Assembly: GCA_045635765.1 (NCBI GenBank)
Contig: JAZTWH010000070.1
Location: forward strand, 1 to 47,315
DNA length: 47,315 bases
Reading direction: 5' to 3'
Origin: RGIG995 sp045635765
GTDB lineage: Bacteria; Bacillota; Clostridia; Oscillospirales; UBA644
The translations under genes and the position numbers were made by a program. Below, piece by piece: positions 15,295-24,900 of the stretch. A model generated the notes under the pieces. That model saw only the letters and a program-made list of their open reading frames with translations. It had not been told where the DNA came from and did not search any database. Numbering within the stretch: position 1 is the first letter of the stretch; every line of letters starts with the position of its first letter.

Positions 15295-15327
15295 ATTGTA
15301 AGGAATATTTCTCCGAGGAGTTATGAT

Positions 15328-16314
15328 ATGAAAGATCTCAAACTTGCACGCAAGGAACTGAACGGCGTGCTGGCCTTTTTCGCTCTGTGCAAGGGCCTTT
15401 TATTCTTGTCCGGCCGATATGTCGGCCGCGTGCTGTATTTCATTTTGCGGGGTCTTTTCGGCGATGGGGCATCGCGTGTTTATATGGAGTTTGCATCATA
15501 CGGGACGACTTCCGGCTTGCTTTTGGAGATTGGAATCTTTGTTTTATGCTTGTTTGTTCCGGTTTGTCTCTATTTTTTCTTTAGCGGTAAAAAATATTCA
15601 CAGGTTGTTCCCGCGAAAAAACCCGAATTTATGCAAATATGCTTCGGAGTGGGAACTACGGTAATCATTGGGAACGTTGCCGCAACGGTAGGAAATATTA
15701 TTTTACACATTCTTTTTTCCACCCTCGGGATGGGAGATAAGTACGATGCGATGCTGCAAAATGATACTTCCTATCCGACCAATTTTTGGCTGATTCCATT
15801 GTTTTTTCTAATGCTCGCGGTACTTCCGGCATTTTTGGAAGAGATTGCAATGCGGGGAATCGGTCTTTCCGTCACAAAACGGTTCGGGATTCCCTTTGCT
15901 TTGTTTTTCAGCGGATTCTTTTTTTCTTTTTTGCACAGTTCCTGGACCCAATTGCCTTATGCATTTGTGATCGGAATCGTATTGGCCTATTTTACGATGC
16001 GGTTCAAAACCATTTGGATTGCCGTTATTTCCCATTTTATCTTCAATTTCAGCAGTGTCGTTCAGTGTATCATCCTTGAAAATGCGGACAAATACGCCGA
16101 TGCTTTATTGAATGTATATTCCATTCTGTTTACAACGCTGATGCTGGGACTTATGATTGCGGGGCTGATTATCTATGGGATAAAACGCCCCGATGTTCCG
16201 AAATCGGAATACACCGGGAAAGAAAAAATGGCAATCCTGCTCTCCAGCCCCTTCCTTTATGTTTTTTTGTTGTTGGAAGCGATTCAACTGATTTATTTGT
16301 TGACGATATATTGA
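15328..16314 (+). CDS. CPBP family intramembrane glutamic protease (CAAX protease-like)
   Basis: A 328-residue membrane protein of the CPBP/Abi (Rce1-like) family. About eight hydrophobic segments are visible. The three catalytic motifs are intact: EEIAMRG with Glu171, Glu172 and Arg176; SFLHSSW with His203; and ISHFIFNF with His236 and Asn240. Family members cleave substrates within the membrane; some process peptides or prenylated proteins, but most bacterial substrates are unknown. It heads a four-gene operon with tsaC, coaE and an M18 aminopeptidase, with a 15-bp gap to tsaC; nothing in that context indicates its substrate. Confidence 0.88.
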   Translation: MKDLKLARKELNGVLAFFALCKGLLFLSGRYVGRVLYFILRGLFGDGASRVYMEFASYGTTSGLLLEIGIFVLCLFVPVCLYFFFSGKKYSQVVPAKKPEFMQICFGVGTTVIIGNVAATVGNIILHILFSTLGMGDKYDAMLQNDTSYPTNFWLIPLFFLMLAVLPAFLEEIAMRGIGLSVTKRFGIPFALFFSGFFFSFLHSSWTQLPYAFVIGIVLAYFTMRFKTIWIAVISHFIFNFSSVVQCIILENADKYADALLNVYSILFTTLMLGLMIAGLIIYGIKRPDVPKSEYTGKEKMAILLSSPFLYVFLLLEAIQLIYLLTIY

Positions 16315-16329
16315 GAAAAGAGAAAAGAT

Positions 16330-17340
16330 ATGATCTGGAATACTACGGAACAGGATCTTCGTGCCGCGGCAGAGTGCCTTCGCAGAGGAGAACTGGTTGC
16401 CATTCCTACCGAAACTGTATACGGTCTTGGGGCGAACGCCTTAGATGCGCACGCTGTAGCTTCCATTTTTCAGGCGAAGGGGAGACCCTCGGACAACCCC
16501 TTGATCGTTCACATTGCGGAATTAGACCAAATCCAGAAGTATGCCCAGCCGAACCCATGGGCCTATCAGCTGGCAGATCGGTTTTGGCCGGGACCTTTGA
16601 CCATGATTCTTCCCAAAAAGCCGATAATTCCTGACATCGTCAGTGCCGGATTGAATTCTGTGGCACTTCGGTTTCCCTCCCATCCCGTTGCCCAGAAATT
16701 GATACGCTATTCGGGATGTCCTATCGCAGCTCCTTCGGCAAACCTTTCAGGAAAACCCAGCGGAACGACGGCACAACACGTCTTAAATGATTTCCAGGAT
16801 CGAATTGCCGGGGTCGTGGACGGTGGACCTTGTGCCTGCGGATTGGAATCGACGGTCGTATCGTTGCTGGGGGATCATCCCGTTTTGCTTCGACCCGGGT
16901 TTATTACGCCGGAGCAAATTCGCGAGATTCTTCCAACTCTGACCGTGGCTCGTGCTGTGGAAGAGGAATTGAAAAAGGACGAGCAGATTCTTTCTCCCGG
17001 GTTGGCCCATAAGCATTACGCACCTTCCGCAGAAACCATTGGACTGATCGGAGATGCTGCCTCAGTTGCGGATTACATTCGAAATAGCTTACCACAGTCC
17101 CCTTTTGCGGTAATGTGTTTTGACGGTGAGGAAGGCTTTTTTGAGGCAGATATTATTTTCTCCTACGGTCGCCGGGGACATCCGGCCGAGCAAGGAGAAA
17201 GACTTTTTGACGTACTTCGTGCGATAGATGCAAAAGAGGTCGAACGCATCTATATTAACGCAGAGCACGGTGCGGGAGTTGGACTTGCGGTCTACAACCG
17301 CTTGCTTCGGTCCTGCGGATTTCAGATGATACGGGTGTGA
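16330..17340 (+). CDS. tsaC: L-threonylcarbamoyladenylate synthase (Sua5/YwlC type)
   Basis: A 336-residue enzyme that makes threonylcarbamoyl-AMP from threonine, bicarbonate and ATP, the first step of t6A37 in tRNAs reading ANN codons. The YrdC domain occupies about residues 1-205, with ELVAIPTETVYGLGANA, KGRPSDNPLIVHI, FWPGPLTMIL and PIAAPSANLSGKPSGTTAQ. A C-terminal Sua5 domain (about 240-336) follows the SPGLAHKHYAP linker, so this is the long Sua5 form rather than the single-domain TsaC. Start ATG 16330. The stop is 4 bp before coaE. The tRNA-Lys and tRNA-Thr genes in this window are expected substrates of the pathway. Confidence 0.93.
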   Translation: MIWNTTEQDLRAAAECLRRGELVAIPTETVYGLGANALDAHAVASIFQAKGRPSDNPLIVHIAELDQIQKYAQPNPWAYQLADRFWPGPLTMILPKKPIIPDIVSAGLNSVALRFPSHPVAQKLIRYSGCPIAAPSANLSGKPSGTTAQHVLNDFQDRIAGVVDGGPCACGLESTVVSLLGDHPVLLRPGFITPEQIREILPTLTVARAVEEELKKDEQILSPGLAHKHYAPSAETIGLIGDAASVADYIRNSLPQSPFAVMCFDGEEGFFEADIIFSYGRRGHPAEQGERLFDVLRAIDAKEVERIYINAEHGAGVGLAVYNRLLRSCGFQMIRV

Positions 17341-17344
17341 GAGC

Positions 17345-17923
17345 ATGTTTATTCTCGGAATTACCGGTCCCAGCGGTGCCGGAAAAGGGACTGCAAGTGA
17401 ATTTTTAAAAGAAATTGGGTATTATCATATTGATACGGATCGAATCGTTCCCGAAGTTTATCCCCAAGCCTTGCCGAAATTGATTAGTACCTTCGGCCCG
17501 CAAGTCGAACAGGACGGAGCCGTTAACAAGAGGGAATTGGCCAAAGCCGCCTTTTCTTCTCCGGGAGCAACGGAGCAATTAAACTCCATCATCCATCCTC
17601 TCGTGATGAGCAAGGTATCCGAAGGGATACAGGATGCTCAGAGTCAGGGCTTTCGAGGAGTTGTTGTGGACGGAGCCGCACTCCATGAGGCCAACGCATC
17701 CACCGTATGCGATAAAATTTTATGTATCCTTGCCCCGATGGAACAGCGTCTTGAACGAGTGGTGGAACGGGATCAGATTTCCGCCAAAGCCGCAACCTTG
17801 CGGTTTAAGGCACAGAAATCAGATGATTATTACATCTCAAAATCCGATGCAACCATTGTAAATCGGAGCAAGGAGCAATTAAAACAGGAGCTTATAACAT
17901 TAATCAAGGAGTGGGAATCATGA
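17345..17923 (+). CDS. coaE: Dephospho-CoA kinase
   Basis: A 192-residue P-loop kinase that phosphorylates dephospho-CoA in the last step of CoA synthesis. The nucleotide loop is GITGPSGAGKGT, followed by HIDTDRIVPEVY (the D-x-D pair), LNSIIHPLV, the substrate lid VVDGAALHEA, and ERVVERDQIS with KAQKSDDYYISKSDATIVN at the end, all in CoaE order. An oddity: CoaE loops are normally GxGxGKS, whereas this one reads GAGKGT as in adenylate kinases, with Gly instead of Ser/Thr right after the Lys. The stop overlaps the next start (ATGA). Confidence 0.88.
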   Translation: MFILGITGPSGAGKGTASEFLKEIGYYHIDTDRIVPEVYPQALPKLISTFGPQVEQDGAVNKRELAKAAFSSPGATEQLNSIIHPLVMSKVSEGIQDAQSQGFRGVVVDGAALHEANASTVCDKILCILAPMEQRLERVVERDQISAKAATLRFKAQKSDDYYISKSDATIVNRSKEQLKQELITLIKEWES

Positions 17924-19266
17924 GTGAACTTATGAAAAAAAAGAAAAGCGGATTTTTGATCTACCCCGAGGATCTGCAGGCAGCTTCCGACTATTGCGAA
18001 GGATATAAAGCATTTTTGAATAAGGGTAAAATTGAACGGTTTTGCGTGGATGAAGCGGTTCGAATTGCATCGGAAGCAGGGTTTATTCCCTTTGAATACG
18101 GAAAAACCTACAATCCGGGGGAGAGGGTATATTTCATTCAACATAACCGAGCCGTTATTTTTGCGGTAATCGGAAGCGAACCCATGACTGCCGGATTTAA
18201 TATTACGGCGGCCCACGTGGACTGCCCCCGTTTGGATTTAAAGCAGGTTCCCATGTATGAAGACAGCGGGTTGACCTTGTTGAAGACCCACTATTACGGC
18301 GGAGTACGTAAGTATCAATGGGTTGCTCTTCCTTTGGCTCTTTGCGGGGTCGTTTGTAAGCGTAACGGGGAAATGGTACGGGTGGAAATCGGGAATGATC
18401 CTGCAGATCCGATTTTCTATATTTCGGACCTTTTGCCCCATCTTGCAAAAGATCAAAAGGAGATCTCCGGAGAGGATCTGAATGTGATTATCGGCTCAAA
18501 GCCCGACGGGGAAACGGATGATCAACCCTATAAGAATGCAATTTTGAAGATCCTGAATGAAAAATACGGAATTAACGAAGAGGATTTTGAAACTGCGGAT
18601 TTGTCCGTCGTTCCTGCGGGAGAGGCTCGTGATATTGGGTTTGATCGCAGCATGATCTCCGCTTACGGACATGACGACCGCATTTGTGCCTATCCTGAAC
18701 TGACTGCCCTGTTGTCTCTAAAGGAAATCCCGAACAAAACCTGTGTTGCGGTTTTTGCCGATCGGGAAGAAGTGGGAAGCATGGGTATCTCCGGCATGAG
18801 GAGCTCGTACGTCGCTGATTTCCTGAAGGAATTGTGCGGAAATCAAAATGCCCGGCAGGCCTTTGCCAATTCCTGTGCTTTGTCTGCCGACGTAAATGCA
18901 GCCTTTGACCCCACGTATCCTTCTGTCTATGAAAAACGGAACAGTGCCCTGGTCAACCACGGTGTTGCTGTATCGAAATATACCGGTTCGAGAGGAAAGG
19001 GCGGATGCTCCGAGGCTCCCGCGGAATTGTTGGCAAAAATCTTTAAGATATTTGATGATAACAACGTTCTTTATCAAACGGCAGAATTAGGAAAAGTGGA
19101 TCAAGGGGGCGGAGGAACGGTTTCCCAGTTCCTTGCGGATCACAATATCCTCGTTCTGGATATTGGCGTTGCACTTCTTTCCATGCATGCACCTTACGAA
19201 TTGGCCGGGAAGCTGGATATATATCATATGCACAAAGCTTGCCGTTCTTTTTACGAGAATTATTAA
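17920..19266 (+). CDS. M18 family aminopeptidase
   Basis: A 448-residue zinc aminopeptidase of family M18 (aspartyl aminopeptidase/aminopeptidase I). The metal and catalytic sites are in order: AAHVDCPRLDLK (His, Asp), AYGHDDRICAYPEL (bridging Asp), ADREEVGSMGISG (catalytic Glu and Zn Glu), SADVNAAFDPTY (Asp) and LLSMHAPYELAG (His). It removes N-terminal residues, often acidic ones, from peptides in the cytoplasm. ATG 17920 overlaps the coaE stop by ATGA and has AAGGAG upstream; a GTG at 17911 in frame lies within that ribosome site. It is the last gene of the operon. Confidence 0.92.
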   Translation: MSELMKKKKSGFLIYPEDLQAASDYCEGYKAFLNKGKIERFCVDEAVRIASEAGFIPFEYGKTYNPGERVYFIQHNRAVIFAVIGSEPMTAGFNITAAHVDCPRLDLKQVPMYEDSGLTLLKTHYYGGVRKYQWVALPLALCGVVCKRNGEMVRVEIGNDPADPIFYISDLLPHLAKDQKEISGEDLNVIIGSKPDGETDDQPYKNAILKILNEKYGINEEDFETADLSVVPAGEARDIGFDRSMISAYGHDDRICAYPELTALLSLKEIPNKTCVAVFADREEVGSMGISGMRSSYVADFLKELCGNQNARQAFANSCALSADVNAAFDPTYPSVYEKRNSALVNHGVAVSKYTGSRGKGGCSEAPAELLAKIFKIFDDNNVLYQTAELGKVDQGGGGTVSQFLADHNILVLDIGVALLSMHAPYELAGKLDIYHMHKACRSFYENY

Positions 19267-19277
19267 ATCTGTGATAT

Positions 19278-19304
19278 GGCGGCGTCCTTTGGTAGGATGC
19301 CGCC
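19278..19304. repeat. GC-rich inverted repeat
   Basis: GGCGGCGTCCT (19278-19288) pairs with AGGATGCCGCC (19294-19304), 11 bp with one G-T. No T-tract follows. It sits between the M18 stop and the main terminator and may stabilise the 3' end of the mRNA. Confidence 0.5.
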
Positions 19305-19317
19305 CCTATTGTATACA

Positions 19318-19352
19318 AAAAAGACACTTTCGATGAACGGAAGTGTCTTTTT
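19318..19352. terminator. Bidirectional terminator between convergent genes
   Basis: AAAAAGACACTT (19318-19329) and AAGTGTCTTTTT (19341-19352) form a 12-bp stem with A- and T-runs at the ends. It serves the M18 aminopeptidase on the plus strand and the E1 gene on the minus strand. Confidence 0.9.
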
Positions 19353-19371
19353 GCATGTTTTTTTGAACTGT

Positions 19372-21810
19372 TTATACACCCTTTTTCAGTCTGCGTTCCT
19401 TCTCGGAATCGGGAAACCGGGTTTTTTGTGTATAACAAGGAATCGGCATCAACTTTTGATGGACCAAGTCCACGATTCCTTCTGCATCGGGAAAGAAGTT
19501 CTTACTGATGTCCGTCGTCGGAGCGATCCAGTTCCGGCACCCGTAAACAATGGGGGCACAATGGAGATAATCGAAGGCCAATTCTGTTACGTTTTGAGCA
19601 ATTTCTTTCAAAAATGATCCTCGCTCAACCTCGTTGCCGACCAGAAGAATCCTTCCGGTCTTTTTTACCGAATTTAACAATATATCATAATCAAACGGAA
19701 CCAGGGATCTGGCATCGACTATTTCCGAGGAAATACCGTAGCCCTCCAGCTGATCTGCGGCTTTTATGGCTGTATAGAGTGCTTCACCGATGGTTAGAAT
19801 CGTAAGATCGCTCCCGGTCCTTTTTACGTCCGGGATCCCGATGGGTATTTCATAAGGCTCCGTCGGAACACCAGCCGAATGAAATTGTTCTCCAACACCG
19901 TAAAGATTTTGAGACTCAAACATAATTACGGGGTCGGTACCGTTTAAAGCAGTTGTCAACAGTCCCTTAGCATCGTAGGGAGTCGCAGGAAAAATCACCT
20001 TTAATCCCGGAACGTGGGCGGTCATTGCGGAAAAATCCTGGGCGTGCTGGGTTCCGTAGAGAGAACCGATTGCAATCCGAAGTACCACGGGCATTTTTAA
20101 GTGTCCCGCACTCATGAATTGCCATTTAGATAGCTGGTTGAAGATCTCATCTCCCGCACAACCGAGAAAATCACAAAAGGGGAGCTCCACAACCACTCTA
20201 CCCCCGGCCATTGCATATCCCGTTGCGGTGGCAACGATGGCGGATTCGGAAATGGGGGAATTAAAAAACCGATGGTAGGGCATCGCTTCCGTCAGGCCCT
20301 CGTAAACGCCGTAAGGACCTCCCCAATCCCGGACCTCTTCTCCATAGGCGACAAGAGAGGAATCCTCGTAAAATTTAGCAAAAATCGCTTCAAAAATTGC
20401 GTCTCTGAGCTGAATCCCGGTTTCAAAGTCCGTTTGCTTCCGTGGTTTTAATTCAATGACCCTAATGCGGGGATTCTCCGAAGGCTTCATCAGAGTTTCG
20501 GGCTTGTCCGTCCCGAAGGAGAAGACTTTCTGATTGGAATAAATGTATTTTTCAATCTTTTTGTCCGCATCCCATGTTTGCCGCGGAGTGATATCGGGAT
20601 TTGCACACAGGGAGAAAATACGAAGAATCTTTCGGTCAACGTTTTCAATAATTTCGTTAATCTGCTTTTCCGTTGCCACGCCGGCCTGAACCAACTCCTT
20701 GTGAAAGGCGGATATGGGATCCTGTTCGATCCAGGTCAAAACTTCCTCCCGGGTCCGGTAGGATTCATGATCCGATGCGGAGTGGGGGGAGATGCGATAG
20801 GTAACCACGTCTAAAAGGGCGGGTCCCTTCCCTTGTTTGAGTAGTGCAATTTTTCGCTCCATGGCATCAATAACGGCAAGAGGATTTCCGCCGTCCACAC
20901 GCTCTGCGTGCAGGGAAGAGGGCGAAATTCCGGCACCGATGCGGGCCAAGTACTGATACGCCATGGTTTCTCCTACGGTCTGACCACCCATCCCGTAGAA
21001 ATTATTAAAGAAATTAAAAATAATCGGAAGACCGCCTCGAAATTCCTCTTCCCACAGGGTGTGATACTGGTCCATGGAGGCAAAATTCATAGCCTCCCAA
21101 ACCGGGCCGCGACCTAAGGCACCGTCTCCAACGTTTGAGACGACGATCCCCGGCTTCTTGTTGATCTTTTTATAAAGTGCTGCCCCTACGGCAATCGGTG
21201 CGGAAGCACCTACAATTGCATTGTTCGGATACATCCCGAAGGGCGGGAAGAAGGCGTGCATGGAGCCGGAAAGTCCTTGTTGGAACCCGGTAGGACAGGC
21301 AAGAATTTCCGCCATGGTTCCATAAATCAAGAAATCCTCGGCCAAGGCCTTGGTATCGGAGCCTCCATCCTTGACGATCCTGCGAATGGTTCCGCCGTCA
21401 TAGGTATCCATTATGGTATTTAATTCTTCGTCAGAAAATTTTCTTAGGGCAGAGAGTCCCTTTGCGAGGACTTCTCCGTGACTGCGGTGTGAGCCAAACA
21501 CAAAATCCTGTTCCGAGAGCAAGAATGCCTGCCCAACAGCGGCGGCTTCCTGTCCGAGAGAGAGATGCAAGGGGCCTTCATAGCAGAAGGGAATTCCGCG
21601 AAAATTCCCATATTTTTTTACGTCAAACAATAACGATTCAAAAACACGGATCAGGTACATATCACGAAAGATCCCCAGAAGTTGCTCGTCAGAGAAACGA
21701 TCTCGGGATTCACTGAGTGTCTTGGAATATTGATTCATGGGGATGTCGTCAATATGAAGCACGCCTTTTTTGCGGACTTGCTTCGGATCGACGAAAATAC
21801 TTTTCGGCAT
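19372..21810 (-). CDS. Fused alpha/beta E1 2-oxoacid (or acetoin) dehydrogenase
   Basis: An 812-residue thiamine-diphosphate E1 enzyme with both subunits in one chain. The alpha half (about 20-390) has YEGPLHLSLGQEA, FGSHRSHGEVLAKG, SGSMHAF and the ThDP motif from GDGALGRGP to NFFNN. The beta half (about 460-795) has YGEEVRDWGGPYGVYEGLT, FNSPISESAIVATATGYA, ELPFCDFLGCAGDEI and a transketolase C-terminal domain with VDARSLVPFDYD. Between AKG and the conserved MAEIL lies an insertion of about 40 residues absent from usual E1 alpha subunits. No E2, E3 or lipoate gene is nearby, so the substrate and partner are open. The start at 21810 follows AAGGAG; the GTG at 21855 would lie at the transcription start. 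Confidence 0.88.
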   Translation of the reverse strand: MPKSIFVDPKQVRKKGVLHIDDIPMNQYSKTLSESRDRFSDEQLLGIFRDMYLIRVFESLLFDVKKYGNFRGIPFCYEGPLHLSLGQEAAAVGQAFLLSEQDFVFGSHRSHGEVLAKGLSALRKFSDEELNTIMDTYDGGTIRRIVKDGGSDTKALAEDFLIYGTMAEILACPTGFQQGLSGSMHAFFPPFGMYPNNAIVGASAPIAVGAALYKKINKKPGIVVSNVGDGALGRGPVWEAMNFASMDQYHTLWEEEFRGGLPIIFNFFNNFYGMGGQTVGETMAYQYLARIGAGISPSSLHAERVDGGNPLAVIDAMERKIALLKQGKGPALLDVVTYRISPHSASDHESYRTREEVLTWIEQDPISAFHKELVQAGVATEKQINEIIENVDRKILRIFSLCANPDITPRQTWDADKKIEKYIYSNQKVFSFGTDKPETLMKPSENPRIRVIELKPRKQTDFETGIQLRDAIFEAIFAKFYEDSSLVAYGEEVRDWGGPYGVYEGLTEAMPYHRFFNSPISESAIVATATGYAMAGGRVVVELPFCDFLGCAGDEIFNQLSKWQFMSAGHLKMPVVLRIAIGSLYGTQHAQDFSAMTAHVPGLKVIFPATPYDAKGLLTTALNGTDPVIMFESQNLYGVGEQFHSAGVPTEPYEIPIGIPDVKRTGSDLTILTIGEALYTAIKAADQLEGYGISSEIVDARSLVPFDYDILLNSVKKTGRILLVGNEVERGSFLKEIAQNVTELAFDYLHCAPIVYGCRNWIAPTTDISKNFFPDAEGIVDLVHQKLMPIPCYTQKTRFPDSEKERRLKKGV

Positions 21811-21862
21811 ACAGAGACGTTCTCCTTCATGATATTTTGCCTTCGGTGCGGACACACGCTAT

Positions 21863-21891
21863 ATTATACTATAAGTTTAGATATATGTCAA
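21863..21891 (-). promoter_or_regulatory. Sigma-A promoter of the E1 gene
   Basis: On the minus strand TTGACA (plus 21886-21891), 17-bp spacer, TATAAT (plus 21863-21868), giving a leader of about 45 bases to the ATG at 21810. Confidence 0.9.
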
Positions 21892-21984
21892 GTAAAAACG
21901 TTACAGATTCTCCGTGTAATCGCATATTTTACCATTATGGGGAAAAACTGTATTAATGATTCCATGTATTGACCGGAGGATAAT

Positions 21985-24900
21985 ATGAAGGATTTTTTCG
22001 GAAGACGACCGGGTCGTGACATTCGCAAATTTTATCGTGCCATTTTCTCGGAAAAAAGGGGAGACGGCCAACTAAATCCTGCAAACCGAAAGGAAATCTT
22101 GCAAAACTGTCACGTGATCCGAAGCTGTTGTTTTAATATTTTAAACGTACAACGGGAATTTTCAGAGTGTACAAGGTCGGAGCGGGGAATCCCCGTAATT
22201 TTGGAAGAAGTACAGGATTTTTGCGAAATTTTAAATTATACGCTGACGGAAGAAAGCATTACGGGATTTTTTCGTAAGCTGGCACAGCGTATAAACCTTT
22301 CCTATGGGGAAATTGCGTGTCTGATCCCGGCGGTAGAATATTGTTGCCTCCGTGTCATGGCAGCCGGAGATAAAAATTCTAAGCCACCGTTAAGCGTTTT
22401 GATCCGATCCCTTTATGTTTTAAATTCCTTTGACTGTTCTTCTTTGGCCGAAACCCTCTCCCGGACGGAGGATGTGTTGAAACGGGATGACGTTTATCCT
22501 CACGTTGATGAAGAAACGAAAAATTTATATCGAATCAAACTACGGCAACGGTCTAAAAAACTAAAAAAGCCGGAACGGGAAACCGCGGTGGAGCTTTTAA
22601 AGAAGGCTCGAACGGTAGTGAACGGCTCCGGGAAACAAATTGGTGGACACTTATTGTCCCGAAAAAACAATCCATTCTATTTCCCGACTTTCATCGGGTT
22701 AATTCTGCTTTTCTTCTTGGCGACTTTCTTGATTTTACAAAGTGCTACACTGCTTCTTCTTTCACTGTTTCCCATTCTTATTTCCGCTAAATTACTTTGT
22801 GATACCATATTTTCCCATATTGTAAAGCCGGAGTTGTTGCCTAAAATCAAAATCACGAAGGATAACTGTCCTGTTAGTCTTGTGACTGTCGTATCTATGG
22901 TTGCCAACCGTTGCGATGCTGAAAAGCTGCTACATCGGTTGGATGTCTTGGCTCGACGGATTCCCATTGTTTCCATTCGGATCGGACTACTGTTGGACTT
23001 GCCCCCTTCCGACGTTCCATTGTCCGAGTCGGACGGAGAATTGCTTTCTTTTCTGAAATCGGAAATATATTCCAGAAATTCCCGATCCGATCGATTTTTT
23101 TGTGCGGTAAGGCATCGAAAATGGGTCCCGGATCGGTTCTGCTTTGAAGCATTCGGTCGAAAGCAGGGTGCTATGATGGAGTTCTGCGATCTTCTCGAGG
23201 GAAACGACAAATCCTTCTCCCTCGCCGTTGGAAACATGGAACGGGCAGAATATCTCGTCACCCTCGATGCGGATACCGAACCTACCCCTGGTGCCGTGGA
23301 AAGCATGATCGGATTTATGGAACATCCTAATCATATTCCTGAAATTGCAACCGACCCTAAGGGATATTCCTATGTGAAACAGGGGTACGGGGCTGCGGCC
23401 CCCAGGGTGGAGGCAAATCCGGAGACATCCTTTAGTACGCCCTATGCGGCAATGATGTCCGGGAATTCCGGGACGGAGTTCTATAAAAATCCTCACTTCA
23501 ACTTGTATCAGGATCTATTTTCCCGGGGCATTTTTTGCGGGAAAGGAATTATCCGTATTTCCTTATACCGGGACCTGATCGCAAAACGCTTTCATGCGGA
23601 TCCGATATTAAGCCATGATCTCCCGGAAGGAGAAATCCTTCGATGTGCTAATTTGACAGACGTCGTATTCTTTGACGAGATTCCTTCTTCTGTTCTTTCG
23701 GACGAAAAAAGAACCCATCGGTGGATTCGGGGGGATTTTCAAAATGCAGTATTCTTATTTCCCGGGAAAACCAGATCCCATCTATTCCGATTTAAAATTT
23801 TGCACAACCTGATTCGGGCTTTGCATCCACTATTTTGCTTTTTATTGGTTGCATCCTCTCTGTTCTTGGGAATAAAAGGAGGGCTTGCATCTTTATTCTG
23901 GATTATATTTCCCCTTTTGCTGCGGATTCCATTTCTGCTGACTTCTGTACTGGGATCAACCCGGCGGTATCATCCATTCCGGGAATTTTTTGATGCTGCA
24001 ATGGAGACAGTCCTAAACGTCCTTTTATTGCCTACCCGGGCGATCAACGGTGCGGATGCAGCTCTTCGGGGAACAGTTCGCCAGATTCGCGGCGTGAAAA
24101 AGTTAGAATGGACCACCGCTGCAAATTCCGCAAAAACAGGACAGGAAGTGGGAGACTACTTTTATCATCTTCGGTGGCAACAATTGGGTTTTTTGTTTCT
24201 GTTCTTTCCTCAGACGGCACTGATCGGGGCTCTTTGGATCGTAGCTCCCGTGATAGCACGTCAACTTTCTTTCCCTTACCGAAAAGATGTCCCGAACGGA
24301 GAAGAGCTGCGGGAAGAATTGCAATCAATGTGGCAATATTATGCCGATTTGATGAACGAAAAGAGCCATTGGTTGCCCCCGGACAACTATCAGCAGGAGC
24401 CCCTGAATGTGGTGGCACACCGCACGTCGCCTACAAACATCGGTTTGGCGTTACTCTCGATCCTCGGAGCCTTCGATTTAAATTTTATTCAGGAAGATGA
24501 GCTTTATTTTCGCATTGAAAACGCATTGTCGGCCATTGAAGCATTGCCCAAATGGAAGGGGCATTTATACAATTGGTACGACACGCAAACACTAAAGGTT
24601 TTGCCTCCAAAATTTATCTCTACCGTAGATTGCGGAAACTATGCAGCATCCTTAGAAGCCTTGGCCAAGGGATTGTCGGAGCGAAAGACGTCCCGTGCTC
24701 AGCGGATCGTGGAGCGTATTTCGAAACTGCTTCAAGCCGCGGATTTTTCCGTACTCTACGACAAAAAGAAAAAACTGTTTTCCATTGGCTATCACGTAGA
24801 TGAAGACCACTTGTCATCTTCTTATTACGATCTTTATGCGAGCGAAGCACGATTGACCTCGTTTTATGCCATCATGAAGCATCAAATTCCGCCGGAGCAC

